A DNA stretch of 64,000 nucleotides, taken from positions 1,100,643-1,164,642 of the forward strand of contig NZ_CP038013.1 in assembly GCF_004379335.1 (NCBI RefSeq), in the 5' to 3' direction. Made by a program: the position numbers and the translations under genes. The notes under the pieces are model-generated. The model saw only the letters and a program-made list of their open reading frames with translations. It was not told the DNA's origin and ran no database searches. This stretch comes from Spiroplasma gladiatoris (GTDB lineage Bacteria; Bacillota_I; Bacilli_A; Mycoplasmatales; Mycoplasmataceae). This document shows, one piece after another, positions 56,374-64,000 of this stretch (the first letter of the stretch is position 1; every line of letters starts with the position of its first letter).

Positions 56374-57933
56374 TTATTTTGTTTCTCTATTTTTTTTAAG
56401 TTGTTTTTGTTTGATTTTGTTTTTTCGTTCTAATGCTCTTTTTTCTCTATTTAGTTTTCTTTGTGTTGCATTATCTTTAAATTCTTTAATAAAGTTGATT
56501 TTAAAGATTCCATCATTTAGTTGTTTTGGCAATAATACATTTAATAAAACCCCAACTATTGTTGCTATAAATAGTCCTGTAAACTTAAATCCAGACCTCC
56601 CTAACTCTATTTCCACTCCACTAACTCCTAAACCTACTCCAATCGCTAAAGTTATAGCAATTACAAATATGTTTTTTGCATTTGAGAACTTCACTTTTCC
56701 TTCTACTAAAATTTTTATTCCGTTAGATGCTATCATACCAAATAGTACAACCCCTATTCCTCCCATTACAGGAGTAGGAATCATATTAATTAATTGATTA
56801 AAAGGTGCTATAAAACTCATTGCAACTGCAAATATTGCTGCTAAACCAATCGCTCAAACACTTGCTATTCTTGTCATATTAACAACACTAGTATTTTCAG
56901 CATAAGTTGCGTTGGCAGGACCACCTACTAAGCCGGCAAACATTATAGAGACCCCATCTGCCATTAATGTTCTATGAATTCCTGGGTTAGAAATATAATC
57001 TTTATTTGTTATAGATCCAATATTAACATGTTCTCCTAAATGTTCTGTCATTGTTATAATTGCTATTGGCACTATTGCCACTATGGCAGGCCCTATTTGT
57101 TCAGATTTTACTGATCAAATTTTTTTAAAACTTGGATATCATTCTCAATTTTGTATATCGCTCATAAGTGATGTATTCAACAAACTTAATCCTGCTTTTT
57201 GAAATGAAAAATGAATTATTATTGCTAATATATAACCTACTACTAAAGCAAGTAAGATTGGTATTGCCTTGAAAAATGTTTTTGCTTTTAAAACACATAT
57301 TGCTGCAACTAATATTGTAATCGTTCCTAAAAGAATAGCTAATCATTGAGGATAAGCTACATATCCCGCTTGTCCTTGTTGGATAGTATTTGAAATTCAA
57401 CCGTCTTTTGCATCATTTCATAAACCCATATTTTGTAAAGCACTTTTTATAGCACTCATTCCAATAATTATAATTATAGGTCCTGTAACAACTGGTGAAA
57501 ATGCTTTTTTAACTCATGATGAACCAGTTCAATATATTATAAATCCCATAAGTACATATAAAACACCAACTCCAAATACTGCTATAAAAACTGCATTTCC
57601 TCAGTCTTTATAACCTAACCCAATTGTTGTCATATATGCAAAACTACTTCCTAAATATAAAGGAACTTTAGCTGCTGTTAAAGCAATATAAATTAAAGTT
57701 CCAACACCAGAACAAAACAATGCCATTGAAACGTTCATAACCGGCTCACCATTAATGCCTGCAGATAAACTGTTCATAATCATGGGTACAAGCACTGTTG
57801 CACCAAACATAGCAAAAACATGTTGAATTGATAAAAGTATTCATTTACCAACATTTTTTGGTCTTTGATGTGGTTCTAATATTAAGGTTACTTTAGTAAG
57901 TTCCTTTTGAATTTCTTCTTTATTTTCTTGCAT
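56374..57933 (-). CDS. NCS2-family uracil/xanthine permease
   Basis: Nucleobase:cation symporter of 519 residues with about 12-14 membrane helices. IQHVFAMFGATVLVP is the first-helix signature of UraA-type carriers; MTEHLGEHVNIGS carries the substrate-binding Glu; VGGPANATYAENTSVV matches the GGVPNTTYGEN motif. This points to uracil or a related base. A long Lys/Arg-rich cytosolic tail of about 50 residues ends it. TGA-Trp codons are frequent. AAGGAGA precedes the start. It sits inside the mreB locus on the opposite strand, divergent from the last mreB. Confidence 0.9.
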
Positions 57934-58105
57934 AATATCTCCTTACATTTTTTAATAATAAATTTTAATATCTCCTTTCTAATTTTTCTAAAAGTGATTA
58001 TATATTAGTTATTTAAATTTTTATATAGAGATTTAAGTTTAAATAAAAATTTTTTTGTGTTATTTTGCTTATTGATTATTTGCATTAAAGCTGTGAATTA
58101 TACTC

Positions 58106-58173
58106 AAACCATTTAAAACTCTGAGACTGGTTTAGTAAATATAATTGCTTTATTAAAATTGTCAATGTATAAT
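58106..58173. promoter_or_regulatory. Interlocked divergent promoters and leader hairpin, permease versus mreB
   Basis: Plus strand: TTGCTT (58145-58150), 17 bases, TATAAT (58168-58173), toward mreB at 58207. Minus strand: TTGACA (58160-58165), 16 bases, TATATT (58138-58143), toward the permease. The two promoters overlap. The minus transcript would start near 58131 and begin at once with AAACCA...TGGTTT (58128-58133 with 58106-58111), followed by a GAG that could pair with a CUC in the loop. The rest of the 270-base gap is AT-rich with no gene seen. Confidence 0.6.
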
Positions 58174-58206
58174 AAAAATACAAATGTTTTGTAATTAGGA
58201 GGAAAT

Positions 58207-59265
58207 ATGAAATTAGAAGATCGTACATTTATCGCCCTTGATTTAGGGACAAGTAACATTCTTGCTTATGTTGGTAAACAAGGTATTGTTTATGACGAAC
58301 CGTCAATCATGGCTTATGATACATTCACAAACGAATTAGTAGCTTTGGGTCAAGAAGCTTATGAAATGGTAGGAAAAACACACGAAAGTATTAGAATGAT
58401 TGTTCCGATTAGAGATGGAGTTATTACTGATTTAGAAGCTGCAAAAGATTTATTAAAGCATATCTTTGCAAAATTAAAAATGTTAAATGATTGAAAAAAC
58501 TCAATAATATTATTAGCTTGTCCAAGTGGAGTTACCGAACTTGAAAGAGAAGCTTTAAAACAAGTAGCTTATGATATGGGAGCAGAAATCGTTCTTGTTG
58601 AAGAAGAAGTTAAAATGGCTGCATTAGGCGCAGGTTTAAATATCGATTTACCAAGAGGAAATGTTGTAATTGATATTGGTGGAGGAACTACTGATATTGC
58701 TATTATTTCAGCAGGTGATGTTGTTATTTCAAGATCTGTTAAAGTTGCAGGAAACTTTTTTGATGAAGAAATCAAAAAATATATTCGTTCTGAATATAAC
58801 GTAACAATTGGTGATAGAACCGCTGAAAATGTTAAAAAAGAATTAGGCTCACTTTCTAAATATAAAGGTGAAAAAACAATGTCTGTATTTGGTAGAGATA
58901 TTGTTTCAGGATTACCAAAAGAAGCTGTAATTAGTTCAGAAGAAATTAGAAATGTTTTGGTAAACTCATTTAGTGTAATTACAGATTTATTAATTGGTCT
59001 TATGGAAAATACACCTCCAGAATTAGCAGGAGACATAATCACAAATGGTTTTATGATTTGTGGTGGTGGATCAAAAATTAGAGGAATTAAAGAGTACTTT
59101 AACGGGATATTCTCAGTTCCTTGTACACTTTCACCAAACCCATTAACTGGTGTTGTTGAGGGAGCAAAAGGGTTCCAAAAAATCATTAATAGACGTTTAG
59201 AAGCAGGATACTATGGTAAAAATGCTAAGGACGTTAAAAAAGGAAGTCAAAGTAAATATATTTAA
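58207..59265 (+). CDS. mreB: MreB homologue 5 of 5 (MreB1/4-like)
   Basis: 352-residue bacterial actin with IALDLGTSNILAY, LVEEEVKMAALGAG, DIGGGTTDIAIISAG and FMICGGGSKIRG. Catalytic Glu and Thr are kept. The extended C-terminal tail (IINRRLEAGYYGKNAKDVKK) is basic and pairs it with the gene at 55261. One TGA-Trp (NDWKNS). TTAGGAGG lies directly before the ATG. It is transcribed alone from the interlocked promoter region and ends in a shared terminator with tatD. Confidence 0.93.
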
Positions 59266-59304
59266 TAAAAAAATCTTTTCAAATTGAAAAGATTTTTTTA
59301 TTAA
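59262..59304. terminator. Bidirectional terminator between mreB and tatD
   Basis: A 19-bp perfect stem (59262-59280 with 59286-59304) around AAATT. It contains the stop codons of both convergent genes. Confidence 0.92.
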
Positions 59305-60095
59305 TCTATTTTAAAAGCTTTTTTAGCATTTCTTGAAGTTATATCTATAACGTCATGCTTATTTAAATTTTTTATTTTTGCGATTTCATTAACTGTGTAT
59401 ATGATTTCTTTTGAGGTATTAACTTTTCCTCTGTTTGGAACAGGTGTTAAATATGGAGCATCTGTTTCAACTACAATGTTATTTAATGAAAGTTTTTTAA
59501 CTGCATCTTGTAACTCTTCTGCTCCTTTAAAAGTAATTACACCTGGTATTGATATGTAATAACCTTTGTCTACAAATTTTTTTGCTAACTCATATCCCCT
59601 TGTGAAACAATGAATTATGACGTTTTTAACTTTCATTTTAACTAAAATTTCTAATGCATCATTATAAGCGTCAACTTTACCGTCCTCATCCCTTATGTGC
59701 ATCATTACTGTTAAATTATTTTCTAATGCAATTTTAATTTGTTTTTTTAAAACCTCTTTTTGAATTTCTACATAATCTCTTGTGTAGTAATAATCTAGTC
59801 CAATTTCTCCAATTGCTACGATTTTATTCGCATGTGCTAAAACTTCTATTTCTTCTAAATCACTTTGATTAATTGCGTGAGCTTCATTTGGGTGAATTCC
59901 TACAGCGCCATAAACTTCATCATACTTTAATGCGTATTTTGCAGCTTGTTTTGATGATGGAACATCATATCCAACACAACAAAATCTGTCTACCCCAACA
60001 AGTTTTGCTTCTTTTATAATTTCTTCAGTGGTAATTCCTAATTCTTTATACTTAGGATCATTAAAGTGTGTATGTGTATCAAAAATTCTTGCCAT
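59301..60095 (-). CDS. tatD: TatD-family metal-dependent DNase
   Basis: The 264-residue TIM-barrel hydrolase has FDTHTHFND (H-x-H metal pair), AVGIHPNEA, AIGEIGLDYYY (metal Glu), MMHIRD, IIHCFTRG and VVETDAPYL (metal Asp). Such enzymes are 3'-5' exonucleases or D-aminoacyl-tRNA-related hydrolases; the exact substrate is not shown. It follows mnmE by 7 bases and probably shares its transcript. Confidence 0.94.
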   Translation of the reverse strand: MARIFDTHTHFNDPKYKELGITTEEIIKEAKLVGVDRFCCVGYDVPSSKQAAKYALKYDEVYGAVGIHPNEAHAINQSDLEEIEVLAHANKIVAIGEIGLDYYYTRDYVEIQKEVLKKQIKIALENNLTVMMHIRDEDGKVDAYNDALEILVKMKVKNVIIHCFTRGYELAKKFVDKGYYISIPGVITFKGAEELQDAVKKLSLNNIVVETDAPYLTPVPNRGKVNTSKEIIYTVNEIAKIKNLNKHDVIDITSRNAKKAFKID

Positions 60096-60102
60096 TATAT
60101 TC

Positions 60103-61455
60103 CTACTTTCCTAAACAGTATTTTTTAAAAATATTGTTGATTACTTCTTCATCCATCTCTATTATACCAAGTAAATTATTAATGATTTCTAGTGATTTAT
60201 ACAAATCAATACTTAAAATGTCAAAATCGAAACCATTTTCAAGATTTTTTATTGATGAATTTATCAAATTTAAAGCTATTTCTAAGTTTGTTATATCATT
60301 TATATTTGTTAAAATAGGCAAATCTGCGACCAATAAGTCTTCATTATTATACAAACTTTGTATTTTTTCAATCAACTTATTAACTTCTTTGTTTTTTGCA
60401 CTTACACAAATTATATGCTTATCTTGTAAAAAAACTTTTTTTATTTCTTCTTTTGATAAAATATCTGCTTTATTTAAAACTATTAAATATTTTTTACTTT
60501 TAATTTTTTTAAATATGGTTTGATTGATAACTGGTTTGTCTATAACATATAAAATTAAATCTGATTCTTTAATTTGATTTAAACTTTTTTCAATACCAAT
60601 TGATTCGACTTGATCATTTGTTTTTCTTATTCCTGCTGTATCTGAAATTTTTAATGAAAAGTTATCAAAGCTAATCTCGCCTTCGACGATATCTCTTGTT
60701 GTGCCTTCAATATTTGTAACAATTGCTTTGTCTTCATTTAATAATGCATTTAAAAGTGAAGACTTCCCAACATTTGGTTCGCCAATTATAGTTGTTTTAA
60801 TACCTTGATTTATAAATGTTGCTCTTTTGCTTACTTTTAAAATTTCTGCTATTAAGTTAAATGTTTCTTTTAAAGATTTTAGTATTTCTTCAGAACTTGA
60901 CCCTTCAATATCATCATAATCTGGATAATCAATTGAAGTTTGTATTCTACTTATCATATCTAATATTTTTTCTTTAATAATTATTACCTTATCGTTATTT
61001 TTACCAACAACTCCAATTGCATTTAATTTTATAGATAAATTATTTTTTGCTTCAATTAAATTATTAATAGATTCTGCTTGCAAAAGGTTTATTCTTCCAT
61101 TTAAATATGCTCTTTGAGAAAACTCTCCTGGATTAGCCAGTCTTGCTCCGTTAAAAATTAATAACTGTAAAATTTTATTTGTTAATAAAACTCCTCCGTG
61201 ACAATTTATTTCTACGACATTTTCTCCTGTAAAAGAATTATTTTCTACAAAAGTTAAAATTAAAGATTCATCAATTAGTTGATTATTATCATATATTTTT
61301 CTTAATTGTTGAACGTTTTTTTCGATTAAAGGTTTTTTTAATAATTTATTTACAATATTAAAAGCTTCTTTTCCAGAAATTCTAATTATAGAAATTGCTT
61401 GTTTAGATAAGTTTGTTGCAGGAGCAACAATTGTGTCTTCTAAAAATAATTTCAT
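60103..61455 (-). CDS. mnmE: tRNA modification GTPase MnmE
   Basis: MnmE (TrmE) pairs with MnmG to install cmnm5 on wobble uridines. The 450-residue protein has an N-terminal THF-binding domain (EINCHGGVLLTNKI, PGEFSQRAYLNGR), an inserted G domain (GEPNVGKSS, GTTRDIVEG, DTAGIRKT, NKAD) and the C-terminal CLGK, matching the conserved C-(I/L)-G-K needed for catalysis. No TGA codons appear in the frame. Length is normal. Confidence 0.97.
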   Translation of the reverse strand: MKLFLEDTIVAPATNLSKQAISIIRISGKEAFNIVNKLLKKPLIEKNVQQLRKIYDNNQLIDESLILTFVENNSFTGENVVEINCHGGVLLTNKILQLLIFNGARLANPGEFSQRAYLNGRINLLQAESINNLIEAKNNLSIKLNAIGVVGKNNDKVIIIKEKILDMISRIQTSIDYPDYDDIEGSSSEEILKSLKETFNLIAEILKVSKRATFINQGIKTTIIGEPNVGKSSLLNALLNEDKAIVTNIEGTTRDIVEGEISFDNFSLKISDTAGIRKTNDQVESIGIEKSLNQIKESDLILYVIDKPVINQTIFKKIKSKKYLIVLNKADILSKEEIKKVFLQDKHIICVSAKNKEVNKLIEKIQSLYNNEDLLVADLPILTNINDITNLEIALNLINSSIKNLENGFDFDILSIDLYKSLEIINNLLGIIEMDEEVINNIFKKYCLGK

Positions 61456-61499
61456 AATTCACCTCTTCGCCATTATATCAAAATAAAAAGACAGTTATT

Positions 61500-62066
61500 T
61501 TATTTAACTGTCTTAAAAAATATTTTTATAATTTTTCCAGCATCAACGTCTAAAGATTTTCAAACTACTAAATTATAACCTAAAAATAATTTGTATAACT
61601 TTTCTCTTTTGTTTTTTGAAACCGGTAAAGTGTATAAAGTTTCTTTTTTTGTTAAACAAGTTCTTATCAATTTTTTAATACTATCTTCTGTTGTAAGTTT
61701 ATTTCCTAAATACAAATGGTAATAGTCTACTATAGTAAAGTTAACTGTTATATTAAATTTTAAGTGACACATTATTTCTATAAATTTTTTCAAAGTATTT
61801 TTTTTTGAATTGAGAATGAAAGTTTTTGGTTTTATAAAAATCTTGTTTGTGTGACTTTTTTTATTTGCAATTACAGAAAACACCTTTACATTAAAATTTG
61901 TTTCTACAATTTTTTTGATGAATTCTAGTATTTCTAATCTTTTAGAATTAGATAAAAATAAAACCAGTTCTTTATCTTGATCTCTGTAAATAAAATTTAC
62001 ATTAGGTCTTACTTTATTAAAGAAGTGGTAAAATTTTTTATTATTTAGCTTTAACATTTTTTTCAT
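61500..62066 (-). CDS. Jag-like protein, highly divergent (position between yidC and mnmE)
   Basis: The 188-residue product starts MKKMLKLNNKK, overlapping the end of yidC. In this gene order the slot belongs to jag/khpB, an RNA-binding KH-R3H protein. The last part (LPVSKNKREKLYKLF...VWKSLDVDAGKIIKIFFK; TGA as Trp) follows the R3H pattern loosely, but the invariant R...H pair is not clear and no GxxG of a KH domain is seen. Identity therefore rests mainly on position. It lies about 45 bases before mnmE. Confidence 0.6.
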
Positions 62067-63246
62067 TATTCTTTTCAATTTTCTTTACTTTAGCTGCTCT
62101 AATTTTTTCTCTTTTTTTCAATGCTCTTTTTGATTTACTTTCTTTTAAATAATGGAATAAAATAGTTTGAGCTATTTGAAGTGTTGATGAAAAAATTCAA
62201 TAAATTGCAACCCCTGAAGCAACTGTACTAACAATAAATATAAATACTCCAATAAAAATTAATTGGAATATTAAAGTTTTTTTCTTAGCTTTTCTTTGTT
62301 GTTCTGATTCTAGATGTTTTTTCTTTTTAAATGCATTTAGAATCATTGGCATAAACATTGATAAAACTTGCATTGGTAAGTAAACTGCAATTAATGCAAG
62401 ATATATTCAGTTTCCTTCTTTAATTTGAGTTCAAGGTTGTTCAGTAAGTGTAACTTCTCCAACGGTTGCTGTTTTAAGTGCATGAGTTGCTCTAACAACA
62501 GTAAACATGGCAAATAAGAAAGGCATTGATAAAAATGATGTTGCAATTGAACTTATTGGACTAATTCCTTCTTTTTTGTAAAGAGCCATTAATTCCATTT
62601 GCTGTTTTTGTTTAGCTTGCGGGTCATTTGAACCTTTATATTTTTGTTGTATTTCTGCTTGCTTACCTTGAAGACTTGTCATTTTCTCTTGATTCATCTG
62701 CGTTTTTAGCGTAAATGATAAAACTATTAACCTAACTATAATTGATGTTAATAATATTGCAAATATTACAGAGACACCATAATTAGATTTTGTTGGATCT
62801 AAGAATCCATCAGTTGTCCCTGAAAAAGCTCTAATAAATGCCGTTAATAAGTAAGCTAATGGATAAACGAAAAATCCGTAAAAAGGAGATGCAGTTACTG
62901 TAAAGGCTTCTGCCCAATTAGTAATAACCTTTAGTTGATATTCATAAAAAACGCCGTCTTTATCAGTTGAAAACCAGTGAGTTTTTGAACCAAAGTCGTT
63001 TAAACTTTTAATTATAAATTCAAAAGCTACCCCTGGAGCATAAACTTTATTCCCTGCCATATCAGATACTTGATTAATAGTATATCCTTTTGTATACATT
63101 TGAACACAACCCCAAAGAATTGAAATCATAACAAATATAAATAAACTAATTTTTATTCAAGCTCAAATTTTTTTTAAAATATCTTTTTTTGTCCGTTTTC
63201 CTTTACCGTTATTATTCAAATACTTCGAATAATCTTGCTTATACAA
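62041..63246 (-). CDS. yidC: Membrane protein insertase YidC
   Basis: YidC/OxaA inserts membrane proteins. Five or so membrane helices over 401 residues; the conserved core shows YGVSVIFAILLTSIIVRLIV (Arg in the hydrophilic groove) and MFLFAM-type helices (SMPFLFAMFTVVRA). A basic tail (LKKREKIRAAKVKKIEKNN) resembles the ribosome-binding end of other YidC proteins. The start is TTG at 63246, with AAGGGG at about 8 bases; the frame is closed by TAA two codons upstream and has no ATG for 48 codons. It lies between rnpA and the Jag-like gene. Confidence 0.92.
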
Positions 63247-63264
63247 AATTTACACCCCTTTCTA

Positions 63265-63594
63265 TTAGTTTAATTTATTTAATAAATTGTTAAGTTCATC
63301 AAAATTAAAAGCATAGTTTTTTGCCAAAAACTGGTTTCTTGCCATAATAACTATTTGATATTGTTTTATTTTTAAAGTTGGTAGCAATTCAAATATCATT
63401 AATCTGATTTGTCTTTTTACTTTATTTCTAACAACTGCATTTCCAATTCTTTTACCAACAGAGATTCCGTACTTAAAGTTTTTTTGACTATCTTTATTAA
63501 AATACACTATAAAACTTCTGCCTTTTAAAAAATTTTTTTTACCTATTATCTTTTGAAAGTGATGATTTTTTTTAACTATATTTTCATTTTTCAT
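63265..63594 (-). CDS. rnpA: Ribonuclease P protein component
   Basis: Protein subunit of RNase P, which trims tRNA 5' ends. The 109-residue basic protein has GKRIGNAVVRNKVKRQIRL (the RNR motif) and IVIMARNQF. It begins one base after the rpmH stop; the rpmH-rnpA pairing is universal. Confidence 0.95.
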   Translation of the reverse strand: MKNENIVKKNHHFQKIIGKKNFLKGRSFIVYFNKDSQKNFKYGISVGKRIGNAVVRNKVKRQIRLMIFELLPTLKIKQYQIVIMARNQFLAKNYAFNFDELNNLLNKLN

Positions 63595-63595
63595 A

Positions 63596-63730
63596 TTAAG
63601 CGCTTAATTTCGCTCTACCTTTAGCTCTTCTAGCTTTGATAACTTTACGCCCGTTTTTTGTTGCCATTCTTGCTCTAAAACCATGAGTTCTTGCATGTTT
63701 AATTTTACTTGGCTGTCATGTTCTTTTCAT
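63596..63730 (-). CDS. rpmH: Ribosomal protein L34
   Basis: A 44-residue L34: [20 protein letters not shown] followed by [23 protein letters not shown] codes the Trp at position 5, so the gene is cut in the standard code. AAAGGAGG precedes the ATG. It lies next to oriC, as in most bacteria. Confidence 0.97.
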
Positions 63731-64000
63731 AGTTGTACCTCCTTTTTAAAGAAAACTTCATTTAAAATTATAACTTATTTCTTTGTTTAATTTCATATAA
63801 CTTTGTATTTTATTACATTAATAGATTGGTGATAATACGTGGATAAATTAATATGTGGATAACTATTATATACCTTATATTTACTAGTTTTAAATATATA
63901 AGTTTTCCACATTAACTTAAAAAATATAGTTATTCTCTAAGTCTTTTTCTCAAAATAATGTGAATAACTTATAATTAGTATGTTTATAGGAGACAAAATT
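63731..64000. other. Chromosomal origin (oriC) region with DnaA boxes, upstream of dnaA
   Basis: No gene. One perfect DnaA box (TGTGGATAA, 63854-63862) and three with a single mismatch: CGTGGATAA (63838-63846), TTTTCCACA (63903-63911) and TGTGAATAA (63959-63967). Between them is very AT-rich DNA (about 63863-63902) suited to unwinding. The last bases, ATAGGAGACAAAATT, look like the ribosome site for a + strand gene starting just past the edge, expected to be dnaA. rpmH leaves in the other direction. Confidence 0.85.

Noticed and set aside
58103..58133. PyrR-binding loop or purine/preQ1 riboswitch in the NCS2 permease leader
   Set aside because: The hairpin lacks the conserved loop bases of all these elements; only the bare stem and possible 3-bp pseudoknot are supported.
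58569..59186. 205-codon minus-strand open frame inside the last mreB, and similar ones inside the other mreB genes
   Set aside because: Antisense shadows of a well-conserved gene; the same shadow recurs in the paralogues because the sense strand is conserved.

Overview
The window comes from a wall-less bacterium of the Mollicutes, almost certainly a Spiroplasma. The DNA is very AT-rich. In-frame TGA codons read as tryptophan run through nearly every gene (for example fusA, rpsG, mnmG, metG and all five mreB genes). Release factor 1 (prfA) is present, and five different mreB genes, a hallmark of Spiroplasma, sit together at 51.4-59.3 kb. Every gene below was assembled with translation table 4; the standard code would split most of them.

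Layout: (1) 1-5.0 kb, the rpsL-rpsG-fusA-tuf translation genes plus obg. (2) 5.2-8.1 kb, a small island of unrecognised proteins, one of them on the + strand. (3) 8.1-11.8 kb, the aerobic class Ib ribonucleotide reductase operon nrdF-nrdI-nrdE. (4) 12.1-19.7 kb, an accessory region: a PD-(D/E)XK-like protein, a 917-residue membrane protein with a repeated acidic tail, a 693-residue Asn/Gln-rich cytosolic protein directly upstream of it, tsaC and a polytopic membrane protein. (5) 19.7-25.0 kb, prmC-prfA, tdk, an NrnA-like DHH phosphoesterase and a strange degenerate ABC-ATPase. (6) 25.2-31.1 kb, L31, a copper chaperone/ATPase pair, an HTH miniprotein, fba, pyrG, rpoE. (7) 31.1-47.4 kb, an HD hydrolase, gltX, ispF, ychF, parB-parA, rsmG, an amino-acid permease, mnmG, metG, a divergent hpt, purB, purA, pth, prs. 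(8) 47.7-51.3 kb, an ABC-F ATPase with a structured leader, then ispE, rsmA and rnmV. (9) 51.4-59.3 kb, five mreB genes with a small Cys-rich protein and an NCS2 permease. (10) 59.3-63.7 kb, the conserved origin-proximal block tatD, mnmE, a Jag-like gene, yidC, rnpA, rpmH, ending in DnaA boxes just upstream of where dnaA should start beyond the right edge.

If the origin lies at the right edge, as the DnaA boxes and the rpmH-rnpA-yidC block suggest, forks move leftward through the window and the minus strand is the co-directional one. Almost every gene is on the minus strand. The exceptions are one hypothetical gene (6039), the ABC-F gene, the five mreB genes and the Cys-rich gene: the cytoskeletal locus is transcribed head-on to replication.

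Functionally the window covers translation and its quality control, nucleotide supply (nrd, tdk, pyrG, purA, purB, prs, an NCS2 permease), chromosome segregation (parAB), tRNA modification (mnmE, mnmG, tsaC), isoprenoid synthesis (ispE, ispF) and the MreB motility/shape cytoskeleton. The most novel-looking material is the 12.8-17.7 kb two-gene membrane/cytosol module, the mreB locus with its variant MreB3-type protein and coupled Cys-rich partner, and the leader RNA in front of the ABC-F gene. I saw no tRNA or rRNA gene, CRISPR array, complete insertion sequence or prophage.
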